Under the pieces are notes generated by a model. It was not told the DNA's origin. It saw only the letters and a program-made list of their open reading frames with translations, and did no database searches. A program made the translations under genes and the position numbers. From NCBI GenBank assembly GCA_036023115.1, contig JAYKKT010000037.1:3816001-3880000 (forward strand): a DNA stretch of 64,000 nt. Reading direction: 5' to 3'. Numbering within the stretch: the stretch's first letter is position 1; each line of letters starts with the position of its first letter. This DNA comes from Brasenia schreberi. Lineage: Eukaryota; Streptophyta; Magnoliopsida; Nymphaeales; Cabombaceae. Of the stretch, positions 10,905 through 22,743 are shown piece by piece.

Positions 10905-11810
10905 ATATTAGCCTACGTCACACGGGTGCGGGTGCGGGTGCGGGATACGACAAATTTCAAAAATTTTGGGTGCGACAACACGGCTAGAGTGTATAATATT
11001 ATATATTATATATAATATTCAAGCTACATAAATCCATCATAATACAACTAATATTTACTAATTTTGGGTGCACGTAGGTATCAATTAGCAAGTTCCCTCA
11101 TAATGATTTGAAACTTAGAATGATTTTACGAGCTGCAAAATATCCAAGTTATGGATTCAAAGAGTTTTCATATCTTTTGTAGGATATATCATATACTAGT
11201 ATTTATGCTAGGATCCACTAGTAATGTCATACTCTTCTGTTCTATTGATCTGGCAATGTTCCTTGTCTTCAAATGTGTTTGGTGACAGAGATTATTTTGT
11301 GCAAAGGCATATAGTATGGAGTTAAGAATCCAATCAGATTGAGAAATAAGAAACCAATTATCCGCACCCGAAATCATTCAAGCTAATATTGTATACAGCT
11401 ATAATAGCAAGTACACAACTTTATATTAAAGCAAAACACATAAAATGGTAAACAACTACTAATTTTATCATAATACACAAATCAATCTTCATTATCTGGA
11501 CCCATTTATCCGTGAGTTACAATTTTTTTTTTGCATTTTTTTTGCCATGCCGCACCGATACGGTGTTGGTGTCTCAATACACAATTTTATATTAAAGAAA
11601 AACACATAAATGGTAAACAACTACTAATTTCATCATAATACACAAATATCTTCATTATTTGGACCCATTTATCTGTGAGTTACAATTTTTTTTTTTGCAT
11701 TTTTTTTGCCATGCCGCACCAACACGATGTCAGTGCCGGTGTCGATGTCTCACCAGTGTCGAGGTCAACACTCCACCCCTTAGAAGTGTCTGTGTGACTT
11801 AGATATTAGC
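10905..11810. mobile_element. Non-autonomous hAT-like DNA transposon with 8-bp target duplication
   Basis: ATATTAGC is repeated exactly at 10905-10912 and 11803-11810. The 890-bp element between (10913-11802) starts CTACGTCACAC and ends with the reverse complement of CTAAGTCACAC. It has G+C-rich subterminal regions, (GGGTGC)n at one end and CCGGTGTCGATGTC-type sequence at the other, around an AT-rich core. It has no coding capacity. The 8-bp duplication fits the hAT superfamily. Confidence 0.82.
11412..11740. repeat. About 165-bp tandem duplication inside the hAT-like element
   Basis: Two adjacent copies (about 11412-11577 and 11578-11740) share TGGTAAACAACTACTAATTT, GGACCCATTTATC, a poly(T) run and GCCATGCCGCACC in the same order, at a period of about 164-166 bp. 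Confidence 0.85.
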
Positions 11811-12161
11811 CACATGGGTCAGCATACGAAGTCTTGTGGCAAGCAAGAAAATGTTCCATTTTTGGAAAATGGTCAACAATAACTAAAACAAAATCTGTAC
11901 CACATTGAGTTCACGGAAATCCCAAGATGAAATCCATGGAGAGGTCTATAGCCATAAAAATCACTACCATGCAACTCCTTTATTAGCTTCTCCTGCAACG
12001 ATCTACAACAAATGCACAACCTGTTAGGGTAAAACCAATAGCCATCATGAGTCATAAAAATCCGAGCTTGGTCTTGCAAACACCTCTTTCAATCATGTTT
12101 GAAGTCTTCATCATCAATATATCTTCATTACTTGAGGTGACAAGCAAGGCCACCCTTTGGC

Positions 12162-12476
12162 TCAAGGCCTTGACAACTTTATTTGTTGTTGAGACTTGTG
12201 CTTTAACACAAAGTTGAATTGCTCCAAGAAAGAAACCCATTGAACATGCGTAACATTCAAGTTCTTTTGAGAGTGTAGGAACTTCAAGGCTTGATGAGCT
12301 GTAAATAAAATAAATTTAGAATGAAATAGATATTTTTGAAAATGTTTTACTGCTCGAATGATGGCATATAATTCTTGCTCATAAGTTGACCATTTTTGGC
12401 AAGGTGGTGGTGCCAACTTCTCACTAAAGAATGCAGTAGGCCATTCTTCTTTAGATAAGACGGCTCCAATTCCCAT
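12162..12476 (-). pseudogene. Gypsy RNase H domain
   Basis: The minus-strand frame of 104 codons reads MGIGAVLSKEEWPTAFFSEK, then YEQELYAIIRAVKHFQKYL and HQALKFLHSQKNL. This is the usual Ty3/gypsy RNase H, with the conserved glutamate-containing YEQELYA helix. The acidic residue that normally precedes the start lies in the damaged stretch before it. It is continuous with the reverse transcriptase upstream. Confidence 0.88.
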
Positions 12477-13330
12477 TCCTGAAGCATCATATTCTAGTTT
12501 AAGTACTTTGTCAAAGTAGAGGAAGGATAAGGGTTCTCGAGAGTTTCTCCTTTATCAAAGCAAAGCTCTTGTCTGCATCCTTGTTCCAATGAAACATTCT
12601 TTGCTTCATACACTCAGTAATTGGAGCCACAATACTACTAAAATTCTTAAGAAATCTTCTATAAAATGTGGCTAACCCATGGAAGCTTCGAACATCATGT
12701 ATAGATTCTGGAGTAGGCCACTCTCGAATTGCTCAAACCTTATCTTCATCAACATAAGCTCCATCTGCTCCAATGATGAATCCCAAGAAGACTAACCGAG
12801 TAGTCATGAAGTTTCACTTTTTCAATTTGAGAAATAATTCACTATCTTTTAAAACCATTAGTACTTTTTTGTAGACAAGATGCTCTTCCTCAATCTTGCT
12901 ATAAGCTAAAATGTCATCATAATAGATAATGACATATTTACCATGGCTCATTTGGGCACATGAAAGTGATTAGAGCATTTGATAAGCTAAATGACATCAC
13001 CATCCACTCGTACAAGCCTTCCTTGGTTCTGAACGCAGTTGTCCACTTTTCTCTAGGTCAGAATCGAAATTTGTGGTACCAGCTCCTCAAGTCGAGCTCT
13101 GAGAAGACCTTTGAATCTTTGACCATTCTAACATGTATTGTAATCGGGGTATATAAAATCTTTACTTAATCATTATCTTGTTGGTAGCTCGGCTATCAAT
13201 ATACATCCTCCAGCTCCCATCATTCTTTGGCACAAGCAAGGCGATCACAATGCAAGGGCTCATGCTTTCACGAGCAAAATCCTTTTGGATAAGGTCTTCT
13301 ACCTTGTAGAAATTTTCTTTTGTTAGGACT
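12477..13330 (-). pseudogene. Gypsy reverse transcriptase
   Basis: Minus-strand motifs in order are [20 protein letters not shown] at about 13190-13250, VIIYYDDILAYSK (catalytic YxDD) near 12910-12940, and the connection domain ([37 protein letters not shown]) at about 12610-12730. Several in-frame stops are present. The palm region between the first two motifs is damaged. Confidence 0.85.
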
Positions 13331-13339
13331 TGTTTGTTA

Positions 13340-13947
13340 GTGAATTAAGTTGGGAAGACTGGCAACTAGGAGGAGATCAATGCACGTTGTATATTGCATA
13401 CAGGAGGTAATTCATTTCGTAAGCCTTCAGGCGCCAACTCTTTGAGTTCCTCAATAAGTGACCTCACTTTTTCAGGGACTTGCATTGTGGTAGGTTCCTC
13501 TCCTTTTATCATGAGAACTCTTCTTGCACTACAACCAAGAGTTGAAGGTTGGGAGGTCTATCTTGATGCGATAATCTTGAGATGCCCCATGATGTTGGTT
13601 TCTATGCCTTCGGTTGACATGTTGACCATTGACATCAGCTTCAAGTTCTTCATCACTGAAATCACTAGCATAGATGCATTATCTATGCCCTTCATTTAGA
13701 AAGTTTTGCCTCATCGGCTGGTTGTTGCAATCTTGATCATCCACTTGATGTTCTTGTGCCTTAGCGATAGCCTATCAATAGAAGCTCGCAGTTCTTGCAT
13801 GTTCTCTTGATAGATTTGTAGGAACTCCATGAACTCCTATCGAGAAAAAGTTCTGTGGTCATGATCACTGTCGTAACCATGGATATCCTCATTGCCATTA
13901 TTAGCGATCACAATAAGCATGTTGTCTTTTGCTCTCATACCAAATAA
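13340..13947 (-). pseudogene. Gypsy gag remnant and primer-binding site
   Basis: Next to the 5' LTR the minus strand shows a primer-binding site, then a short gag-like helix (FMEFLQIYQENMQELRASID). Gag capsid, zinc knuckle and protease are not recognisable before the reverse transcriptase begins, which implies an internal deletion. The + strand open frame at 13394-13699 is antisense to this and is not a gene. Confidence 0.55.
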
Positions 13948-14364
13948 TGCAGCACAAATAGTTGCAAAGTACCCCGTGTGCACCAAAAGAAATTTTGAGT
14001 CTAACAAAGGAGCTCAAAGTTTACTTAGATTAATGATGAAAGGTTGCTTGCTCCATACAAAATGAGACTATTTCTGTACTTGGACCTAGGGACTCTCATA
14101 GTGCAATAAATGACATTAGCTAGGTTTATAATGCGTATCAAGTGCAGCACACACATAATTTAACAACATTATTCTTGTTAGGAAATAGAATAATAGCATA
14201 GAGAACTTAACTGCATTCATAAGAAATGTAGATGGACGTGGAGAAAATAGATATGCACTAAATAGACTCCTAGTATATGAAAATACACACTTAGGAGAAT
14301 GCAACTCATTAACTAGAAACTTGGAGATGCCAATAATCGTGACAAAAAATAGGTATGTCCTGCA
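13948..14364 (-). repeat. 5' LTR of the Ty3/gypsy element
   Basis: It begins TGCAGCACAAAT on the + strand and ends TCCTGCA. It matches the LTR at 9780-10212 along its length with scattered differences. The primer-binding site lies immediately to its left in + strand coordinates, fixing it as the 5' LTR of a minus-strand element. Confidence 0.82.
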
Positions 14365-15805
14365 TCATGAGTCAACTCTTAAATGATTTTTTGTTGAAGT
14401 GACCTATTGGCCAACTATGAAATACTGGATAGGAAAGGAAAAGAGCCTAAAAGATTATTTAGGATAATTTACCAGCGCACTGTGCTGGTGCTGTTTAATA
14501 TGTTCAAACTTAGGAAGTGTTTAAGAGGAAGTGGATGATGGTCATTTTCTTTGATAGTAGTCTTCGTCTCTTTGATGCTAGGGTTGTTATCTTTATCCTT
14601 CGTGTGCATTCCAGTTTGCAAACCTGAGTATCTCCCTGATCACGGGGAAGGTTCAAACCTAGTTTTTTGTTCAAAGTTGTAGCTACGGAGCTGTTAGACA
14701 TCCGTCAATCTTGGCCACGACTTAGGCACCTAGCCAGGTCAGAAAAGGCGTGACTAATTAAAATGACCGGAGCATTTAGATGGATGTATGTTTTGCTTTT
14801 TCTTATGTATGCCATTTATCACTATATATAGCCTATGAAACTTTAGTACGCAAATATGCATACCTATGAAGTTAAATTTGTACGTAAGCATGCATATGTT
14901 CTGCATTTTATAATTTACATGTACCCACAATATGAAACCAAAACCAAGTTTTTCCCTAATTCCACTATACTGATATTTTTTACATACATTTACACGTTGA
15001 GGTTATTGCCAATATGGTTTTGAAAAGAAGGTTTTCTTTGGTGTTTAGAACTTGGGCTGAGTTCATCCGACTAGTAATTTCTGAAGAGCTGAATTCGTGG
15101 ACTTTGGCCTACATGTAGTTTATACACCAACTTACCTTCATTTGAAATGTTTGCTGTGATGTTTTTCTTGAAGGTATGGATCCTTCATGTTAAACTGACG
15201 TAGATCTGATGGATCGGATAGAGATGGTCAGAGGGGCATAAGCATTTTCTGAGATCAAGGATCACTGCTGTTCATTGTAAGCTCCTGCATTAAAACAGGT
15301 AGGGTACTGAATATATGCGTTACAAAATGTATCTCATAAACAAACATTTAACATAAATTTTCACTATTCATTTTCTCTAACATCTGTGCATTTCCATGCA
15401 CTTCTTGTATCTCGATCTATCTCAAAAAAATTTCTCTCTCTCTCTCTCTCTCTCTCATGGCATCACACTTACTATGATACTAAGTTCTGTCTCTCATGCT
15501 TCACTTCTAACTTGTATTATACTGAACACTTGATAGTGGAAAAAATTCAAGTTCTTTGCTCATGATCTAGTCTTTAGAACACTGCCTTTCGTTTTAAGGT
15601 TTCTATTCTATTACTTGCTTCCAGTATCATTTGCATCAAAAGTTGTCTTGAAAGTTTCGTCTGAAGAGTATTGCAAAGTTTGTAGCTCTTTTCACGCATG
15701 AATTAAGCTGAGAAATTTGTTATTTCTTTGTCTTGTTATTACATCTTCATAGTGGTTTGAAATGATTGCCGTTTGCTGATGGATTTTCAAATTTTCACAA
15801 TCCAG
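14365..15805. other. Upstream or 5' intron sequence of the IDM-like gene
   Basis: No gene is recognised. There is a (TC)n tract near 15431-15456. The T-rich stretch leading to TTTTCACAATCCAG at 15792-15805 looks like a plant 3' splice site, so part or all of this may be a 5' UTR intron. A possible small non-coding exon around 15180-15300 could not be confirmed. Confidence 0.4.
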
Positions 15806-15832
15806 CAAGTGTGAACCTCCTAACAAGGCAAC

Positions 15833-17805
15833 ATGGATATTATTGAGAACCCTCCACATTTAGTTGAAGCTTCAGCTAGTGATCAGCGTTTCTTGGTGAA
15901 CTTCATAATGGGTACTTACCTTGGTCCTGATGTCAAAACTGATACTCCAAGGCGTTCAGCCTTCCAGCGGGTGGCTGAAGGTCTTCCCCCTTACGATGTT
16001 ACGGATCTGGGGACAGCTTTCCTTAGGCTTTCTGATGTGGAGTGCCTTTACTATTATATTCTGCGAAATGCACATCCTAGTGCTGTCTTGAGATTGCATT
16101 CTCTGTACCAATATTTCAAAGGGCAGCTTCCTCCATCAGTAGTGGAAAATGTCGTTGATGAGCGGCAATTTACTACCTTCTTTCCTTCTGACCTTCACAA
16201 ACAAGAAAGATACAGGGGAAGTTTCAAGATATTCAAGGGAATAGTTTTCTTTGATGATCCGTATAGTTCTTACATAAATCCTTCCGATCTTCAAAGATTT
16301 AAGTGGTTAACGGGATTGGACGATCTTAAGGTTGATAGGCAAGAAGCACAACTTTATCGGCATGGTTATAGGACAGATATGGAGGAGGGCCAACAAATGC
16401 CTAACTATGCAACTGCTATGGAGATGACAAAAGATCTTCCAAATGGAAATGCTGCTGCTGCTGCTAGAAGGAGAATTTTTAACCAAAGAAGGCGTCTTAA
16501 AGTGGCGATGCAAATGCAGCTGCCACCACCACAGCAGATGGAACTTCCTGGATTTGTTCCTAGTGAATCCTTCATTGAGGAAAGGCTTCCGGTTCAATCT
16601 AATCATCACAGTGGACCCTCTATGCTGTTGCTTTCATCTTCACCTAGTGTTGAAAATTGGAGCTTCAACTCATCGATCACTCTTACTGGAACAGCCAAGG
16701 AAGCACGGGCTGGACCTCCTGTTGGACTCGTTGATATTGGCATAAGCAAAGATGCATATCTTTTTAGAATTGCTCTTCCTGGTGTCAAGAAAGACTCACG
16801 TAAGCTATCTCGTTTCAATTTTCCTTAGTAAGATTCACTTAAAGTTTTTCATTTTAATAATCATCATGTCTCGGCATTATTCAGGGAACGTGTAGCATCT
16901 TTTGAGTTTATAGTTGTCTTTATTTCTATTCTGTATCTGTTAAAAGCTATATTCTAGGGCATGCCTTTGATGTTTCCGTCATTAGGTACAATTATCTGGC
17001 TTTTGCTTTTGATGACCATGTAAAATATCACTTCAATGAGCAAATACATAATTTGTAACGTTAACATTAAATTATTGAGAATGATTTATTGCACCGAGAA
17101 GCACAGGTGAGGTCTGAGAGGTTCACAGAGAAGTTGTCTTGTAATAGTGGTAAAGGAAACATCGGGTTCGTGGAAACTTGTAAAACCTTTTTTTTGGGGT
17201 ATTTGGAATATCCTTTGAATTTGCCTTCAATTGATTGAATTCCATGTCGCTAGTCTCTTATTCTTAGACCCACCGACTGATTCGGTGCTTTTATCATTGG
17301 CATGGGGTGAACCCTTACCATCGTATGGGGTTGTGTCCCTGCGGCTTCTATTTGATAAATAAGATCGATTCCTATAGTTTGCAAAAATCTTTGGAAGTGT
17401 TCATACCTTAAGAATGGTTTAGTCTGATGCCATGGATTATTCCAAAGTACTTGGAGATAAATCCGTTTTTTGCTGCCTATGAACATTTATAATTTTAGTT
17501 GGTATAATCGGATTTTCACCTCACATTTTTCATGAGCAGGTCAATTCAGCTGTGAGATCGAGTACGATGGTAAGGTTGTGATTAGAGGGGTGACAACAAC
17601 AGGTGAAGATACCGTTACAAGAAATTCACGTGTCTTTCACATGAAAACACAACACTTGTGTCCCCCAGGCCCATTTAGCATTTCGTTCTACTTGCCAGGC
17701 CCAGTAGACCCCAGGCTGTTTTCAGGGAACTTTGGTTCAGATGGGATTCTTGAAGCAATTGTGAAGAAATACAGCGAACCAATGAATTCTTCAGTGAAGG
17801 TTTGA
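15833..17805 (+). CDS. IDM2/IDM3-like alpha-crystallin (HSP20-like) domain protein
   Basis: Exon 1 is 15833-16799 (GTAAGC donor), the intron is 16800-17539, and exon 2 is 17540-17805 after a GAGCAG acceptor. The join splits an Arg codon and yields 410 aa without a stop. Residues 1-190 form the conserved N-terminal region ([35 protein letters not shown]). Residues about 206-222 are Ala5 followed by [12 protein letters not shown], a plausible nuclear signal. Residues about 294-405 are an alpha-crystallin domain with [51 protein letters not shown] and [12 protein letters not shown]. In Arabidopsis, IDM2 and IDM3 work in the nucleus with MBD7 and the acetyltransferase IDM1 to help ROS1-type DNA demethylation. 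Transfer of that role here is inference. The frame is intact and codon use is gene-like. I cannot tell which paralog it is. Confidence 0.9.
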
Positions 17806-18329
17806 CTATGACAAGCTGATTAATGTGAGTGGTAGACTTAAATGTAGCTCATCACCATTGTATTGCCACTGGATCATGTGATCATCGGTGGAGTTGTATC
17901 TACACTAACAGGTAGAGAAAGGGCTGAACCCCATCAATTTACTGTTGTATCTGACTCATTTTCTGCAACAATACTCTCTCCGTATGTGTGTGTTGGTGGG
18001 CGGGGTGGCCAGTGAGCTGGTTGAAATGAAGCACATATTTCCTACTGACATGGACGAATGGAGTATATGCAGATTTATGGGAACATTGATGTTTTGCATT
18101 CGTTGAGATCAGATTACATCAAGGATAAACTAAGTTGCACAAGGAGCCGTGACTCTCTGGATTTGTACCAAAAGAACCTTTGAATTGAATGCGGTCTTCA
18201 AATCTGGTAGGGTCTGTCTAGCCCTACAGAAAAAACTGTCGTAAAACTAAGGGTAGATAACCATTCTATTCGTAGGTTTTCCTGTACAATACCGTGCTGT
18301 TTGGGAAACTTCCCACTAGCTCATAACAC
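17806..18329. other. 3' flank of the IDM-like gene
   Basis: Presumed 3' UTR and intergenic sequence. No second gene is seen before the Copia LTR. I could not fix a polyadenylation signal with confidence. Confidence 0.45.
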
Positions 18330-18696
18330 TAACAAAGATAGATGTTCCAATATAGCAGTGGAAGATTGATGAATAAATATCATCACAATGTAACTATCAC
18401 AAAGCTTTAAAAAAAGGCTATAGTCGAGTGTAACGAAGGCACACTGAAAGAGTAATGAACACAAAGCAAACCAACAAATAATAAATAATCTTTATTGATT
18501 AGTCACAAAAGGCTTGAAAGAAACAATGGAGTTTACATCATATTTATAAAGAGGAGAAGAGGTAGAAGAGAGTATATTGAAAAAGGTAGTGGAGGGGTTG
18601 GTCATGGTCAGCCCCCAACGGCTAGTGGCCCTAGGGACCTTGGCCCTGACGACTCAATGGGTTAGGGCTTGGTTCGAATCACCCTATTTTTTAACT
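18330..18696 (-). repeat. 3' LTR of the Copia element
   Basis: It aligns with 22744-23114 through blocks such as GATGAATAAATATCA, AACAATGGAGTTTACATCAT and GTCAGCCCCCAA. The two copies differ visibly in their G+C-rich ends, suggesting an old insertion. Confidence 0.85.
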
Positions 18697-18715
18697 CTCC
18701 CTCAAACTAATAGCT

Positions 18716-21700
18716 CTATGACCTAAAGTTTGCTAATGAGAGACTAAAATCGAGGATAGGTAATGACTTGGTGAAGACATCTGCAAGTTGATATTCTAAT
18801 CTTACAAACTGTAATATTAAATTGCCTTGTAGATGCTCTTTACGAATGTAGTGACAGTCCATCTCTATGTGCTCTGTATGCTCATTAAAGATATGGTTGT
18901 TGGTTATATACATAATACTTTTGTTGTCACAGAACATGACTAGAGGACCTTTAATTTATATGCCCAAATCCTGAAGTATTCGTCACAACAAAGTTAATTC
19001 AGTGGTTGTGTTGGCCATTGCGCGATACTCAGCTTCAGTAGAGGAAAGTGATACATTTTGTTGTTTCTTGCATTTGTATAAGATAAGAGAGTTGCTAAGA
19101 AAATGCAATACCTAGTCGTGGAGTGCTTGTCATTAAGATCACTATCCCAATCAATATTAGTATATGCATTTAATTGAAGTAAAGATGAAGATGATAAAAA
19201 TACTCTCTTAGTCGTTATTTGCCGAATATATCAAACAATCCTCATAACGACACTCATATGCAAAGAGATAGAAAAGTGTTGAAACTGACTTACAATATAT
19301 ACAACATGTGCAATATCTAGACATATGATGATGAGATAGGTGAGTGCCCGACCATCTGTAAATAAGGGATTGGGTCACTTAATGGTTCTCCATTAACAAG
19401 TCACATCTTTTGGTTGATTATCGCAGGTGTCTCAATAACTTTATGATCAATAATATCTGATCTAAGAACAATGTCATCAATAAATTTGGTTTGAGATAAA
19501 AAAAACTTTAGTATTTCGAGTTACCTCAATACCCAAAAAGTAAGTGAGTTGCCTAAGATCTTTCATCTCAAACATTTTATCAAGTTCTTGCTTGATTTAA
19601 AAAATCACAGAATTATCACTACATGTAATAGTCATATCATCGACATATAGTAGAAGGATAACAATGCTTGTAGAAGATTTTCTTATGAATAAAGCGGTGT
19701 TAGTATAACAAGTAATAAAGTCATGCAAAGTCAAGAATTCAGTCATTTTATCAAACCAAGCCTTAGAAACTTGTTTGATATCATATAAAGCTTTTTTTTA
19801 GACGTAAAACTTGGTTTTTAAGTACATTGAGACCATGAGGAGGTTCCATATAAACTTATTTCTTTAACAAACCATTTAAGAACGCATTCTTGACATCTAA
19901 TTGATAGATATTCCAATCCTTAATAGTACACACGACTATAAGAGTTCTGACAGTTGTCATCCGAGTCACAAAGCAAAAGTTTGCTCATAGTCAATCTCAT
20001 ATTCCTATGAATACCCTTTAGTAACCAATCTAGCTTTATAACGATTTAGAGATTCATCACCATTTGTTTTAACTTTATAGACCTACCTACAACCTATCGT
20101 CTTTTTGTTTTGTGGTCTAGTCACAATATCCCAAGTTTCAGCTCTGTATAAGGCATCTAATTTTTCATTCATAGCATAAATCCAATCTTGTGATGATTGT
20201 ACTTCCTTAAAATTTCTTAGTTCCTTTATAGTAGAAATGTTGGTTATAAAGCTCTATGTCTTGGTAAAAAACTGTCGTAAGAAACAAAATGTTCTGGAGA
20301 TCTAGAATCTCGACTAGTCTTTTGAGGTATAGATGGGAGATCATTTTAAGTTCTTCTAGTGTAGTATTGATCAAAGGGTGTAACTGATTGTCTTAAAATC
20401 ATAGGTTCATCAAGCTCATTTTCAACATGTATTATGTCATTCCCTAGGACATCATTCAAGAAGCATTATGACGACTCATCAATAGGACAAGGGTCATTCA
20501 TTCCTTTAAAGAAATATTCATTTTCAAAGAATTTGACATCTCTTGATACATAGAGTTTGTCATCTTTATAATCATAACATCTATTTTTCTTCTTATTTAT
20601 CCCATATCTTAGGAAAACACATTATATAGCACGAGAAGAAAGTTTATCATATTTATTAGTATAAACAAAATATTTATATCCAAACACACGAAGTCTAGTA
20701 ATTAAGAGAAAGTTGAAAGAGCTTTTCTACAAAGTACATGTTTGGTAAAATTGAAGATGACATTCGGTTAATTAGGTAAATAGAAGTTATAATGGTTTTG
20801 GTCCAAATTTTTTTAAGAACTTCACTAGACAATAACGTAACGTTGTTTCCAAAATATGATGATGTTTACGTTTTGAAATGTCATTTTATTGAGGAGTTTT
20901 AGTGCAAGAGGTTTGATGCACAATCCCAAATTTGTTAAGATGGTTTTTAAATTCTTTGGACATAAACTCTCCTTCTGAGTCGAATCTAAAAATCTTAATT
21001 TCGGAATCAAATTGATTTTTTATAAGATTGTAAAATGTCACAAATTTTTAAAAAACACGTGACTTGGCATTTAAAAGATATACCCATGTATGTCTAGTGA
21101 AATCATCTATAAAAATAACATAGTAGGAGATAACTCCTTTAGATAAAACAGGTGCCGGTCCCATACATCTGAATGAATAATCTCAAATAGTTTTGTAGAG
21201 ATTTGTGTTTTGTTTGGAAAAGGTAGATGTTACATTTTGCTATCTACATAATCTTTGCAAGAAAAGTTTTCAATTTTATTTATTTGAAGAGGATATTGAT
21301 ACAACTTTTAAATATTAAGATGTCTTAATCTTTTATGCCATATAAGAAAATCACTAGTCAAAACATTAGCATATCCTATGCTTTGTAGGTAGTCCATAAT
21401 ATAAAGTTCGTCCTCCCTATAGCTATGAACAATCACCTTTTTCGAGAGACGATCCTATATAATACATCCCATGAATGAAAAAGTCATAACATAATTTTTA
21501 TCCAAAATTTAGGATACGGAAAGTAAGTTCAAATTTAGTTTTGCAACAACATTAATTTTGGAAACTTAAAAATTTTTGTTTTGCAAATCACCAATTTTAT
21601 CAACATTTAATTGTGTTCCATTCGCAGTATAAACATATGATAAGGGTTTTTTAACACATGATTTTAAAATATTTTCATTACAAGTCATACGAAATGAGAC

Positions 21701-22730
21701 ACCAGAATAAAAAATCCAAAAAATCATATCTTGAACTTAGTTAGTTGAAGAAGAATAAACTGTATCTATTGTTGATTTGTCTTTCATTTGAAATTGAAGT
21801 CTTTTTATCTCTTTTTATCTTTTCTTTGAGTACAACGATAGAGGATGATGCTTGTTCTTCTACTAATGCCACTATTTTTTTAACTTTGGGCAATTTTGCC
21901 TTATATGTCTGGTCTCTTTAAAATGGTGACAAATAATGTCTTTTCTTTCTTCTTCACTTTTAAAATAAGGAGGTCGATAAACCTTCATATTTGCTCTAGG
22001 TTTTGATGCGACGAAGGTAGTGTCTCTTTGAAGTCTTACTTCATTCATTTTTGTTTCTGCCATTTGAAGATCAGTAAAAATATCTTCTTTTGTAGGGAAA
22101 TATTTTCTTTTAATGAGAAATGATCTTACCCCTTAAAATTCTTCTCGAAGACTTCTTAGAAATTGGTATACGAAATCTTTATTATCTTCACATTGTCTCT
22201 CAATAAAACATTGTATACATTTCTTTTTGTAACCATATAATTGATTTCAAATATTAGAGTATTCTTCAAAAAATTCGTTTACTCCTTTATCTCCTTGTCT
22301 AAGTGAGATCAATTTGTCTCTTAATGCTATTGTATGAGCCATATCGCTTTGAACATGATATTTTTTTAAATATTCTCATGCTTTTTTAACGTTGGTGAAA
22401 TCGATAAAAGTGTACATGGTATGCTCATTTACATTATTCATGAATATCCATATGATTGTTTTATAACCTCCTTTATATTTTTCTTTTTATTTAAGTGTGA
22501 TATTTATAGAGGTACCTTCAAACCCTTTAAATAGCCCTATAATTTTTTAAAATATAAGTAATTTTTCATATATTGGGCCCACATCTTATGGTTCGAGAGT
22601 GTTAGACGAAAGTTGAATCTCCCTTTATCATACATATTTTAAGAAGAAAAAGAAATTAAAGAGGTAAACTTACAAAATACGATCGACATGCTTCTCGAGG
22701 TGATGAATAATATTCTCACGATCGAAAAAT
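18716..22730 (-). pseudogene. Copia gag-pol remnants
   Basis: Minus-strand landmarks from the 5' end: a gag zinc knuckle at about 21880-21925 (CHHFKETRHIRQNC, whose second cysteine has become Phe, so the CCHC site is broken), integrase-like sequence over about 20600-21400, and reverse transcriptase with the LLYVDDM active-site motif at about 19632-19655. RNase H follows at 18716-18937 (FCDNKSIMYI, HIEMDCHYIRKEHLQG, QLADVFTKSLP). Frameshifts and stops between these blocks rule out a working polyprotein. Confidence 0.82.
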
Positions 22731-22743
22731 GACTCTGATACCA

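Larger units (their letters stand above)
10400..12160 (-). pseudogene. Gypsy integrase, split by a hAT insertion
   Basis: On the minus strand this carries the zinc-binding region near 12000 (DGYWFYPNRLC...LIKELHG). The integrase core follows (HFLACHKTSYADPCG at about 11811-11860, continuing NIFFHEILRLHRVPKTI at about 10862-10912), then the C-terminal EWDHYLALVEFAYNM with SPFKAVYQRAPKH near 10600-10690. Dropping the hAT at 10913-11802 plus one target copy joins the two core halves in frame, which confirms the nesting. Other stops remain. Confidence 0.85.
9780..14364 (-). mobile_element. Ty3/gypsy LTR retrotransposon, internally deleted, carrying a nested hAT
   Basis: Two LTR copies (9780-10212 and 13948-14364) flank a minus-strand gypsy interior in the order gag start, reverse transcriptase, RNase H, integrase. 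A primer-binding site resembling initiator Met tRNA (TGGTATGAGAGCA, minus strand) lies at about 13930-13942 next to the 5' LTR. A purine-rich tract adjoins the other LTR at about 10213-10235. An imperfect TCATGAGT[TC]AA lies on both outer flanks. Most of gag and protease is missing. All coding segments carry stops, so the element is not autonomous. Confidence 0.85.

Noticed and set aside
11412..11740. Direct repeats considered as a CRISPR-like or satellite array
   Set aside because: Only two units of about 165 bp inside a hAT-like element; no spacer structure, and the genome is a plant's.
13394..13699. A 101-codon + strand frame
   Set aside because: It lies antisense to the gypsy gag/pol region and has no recognisable domain.
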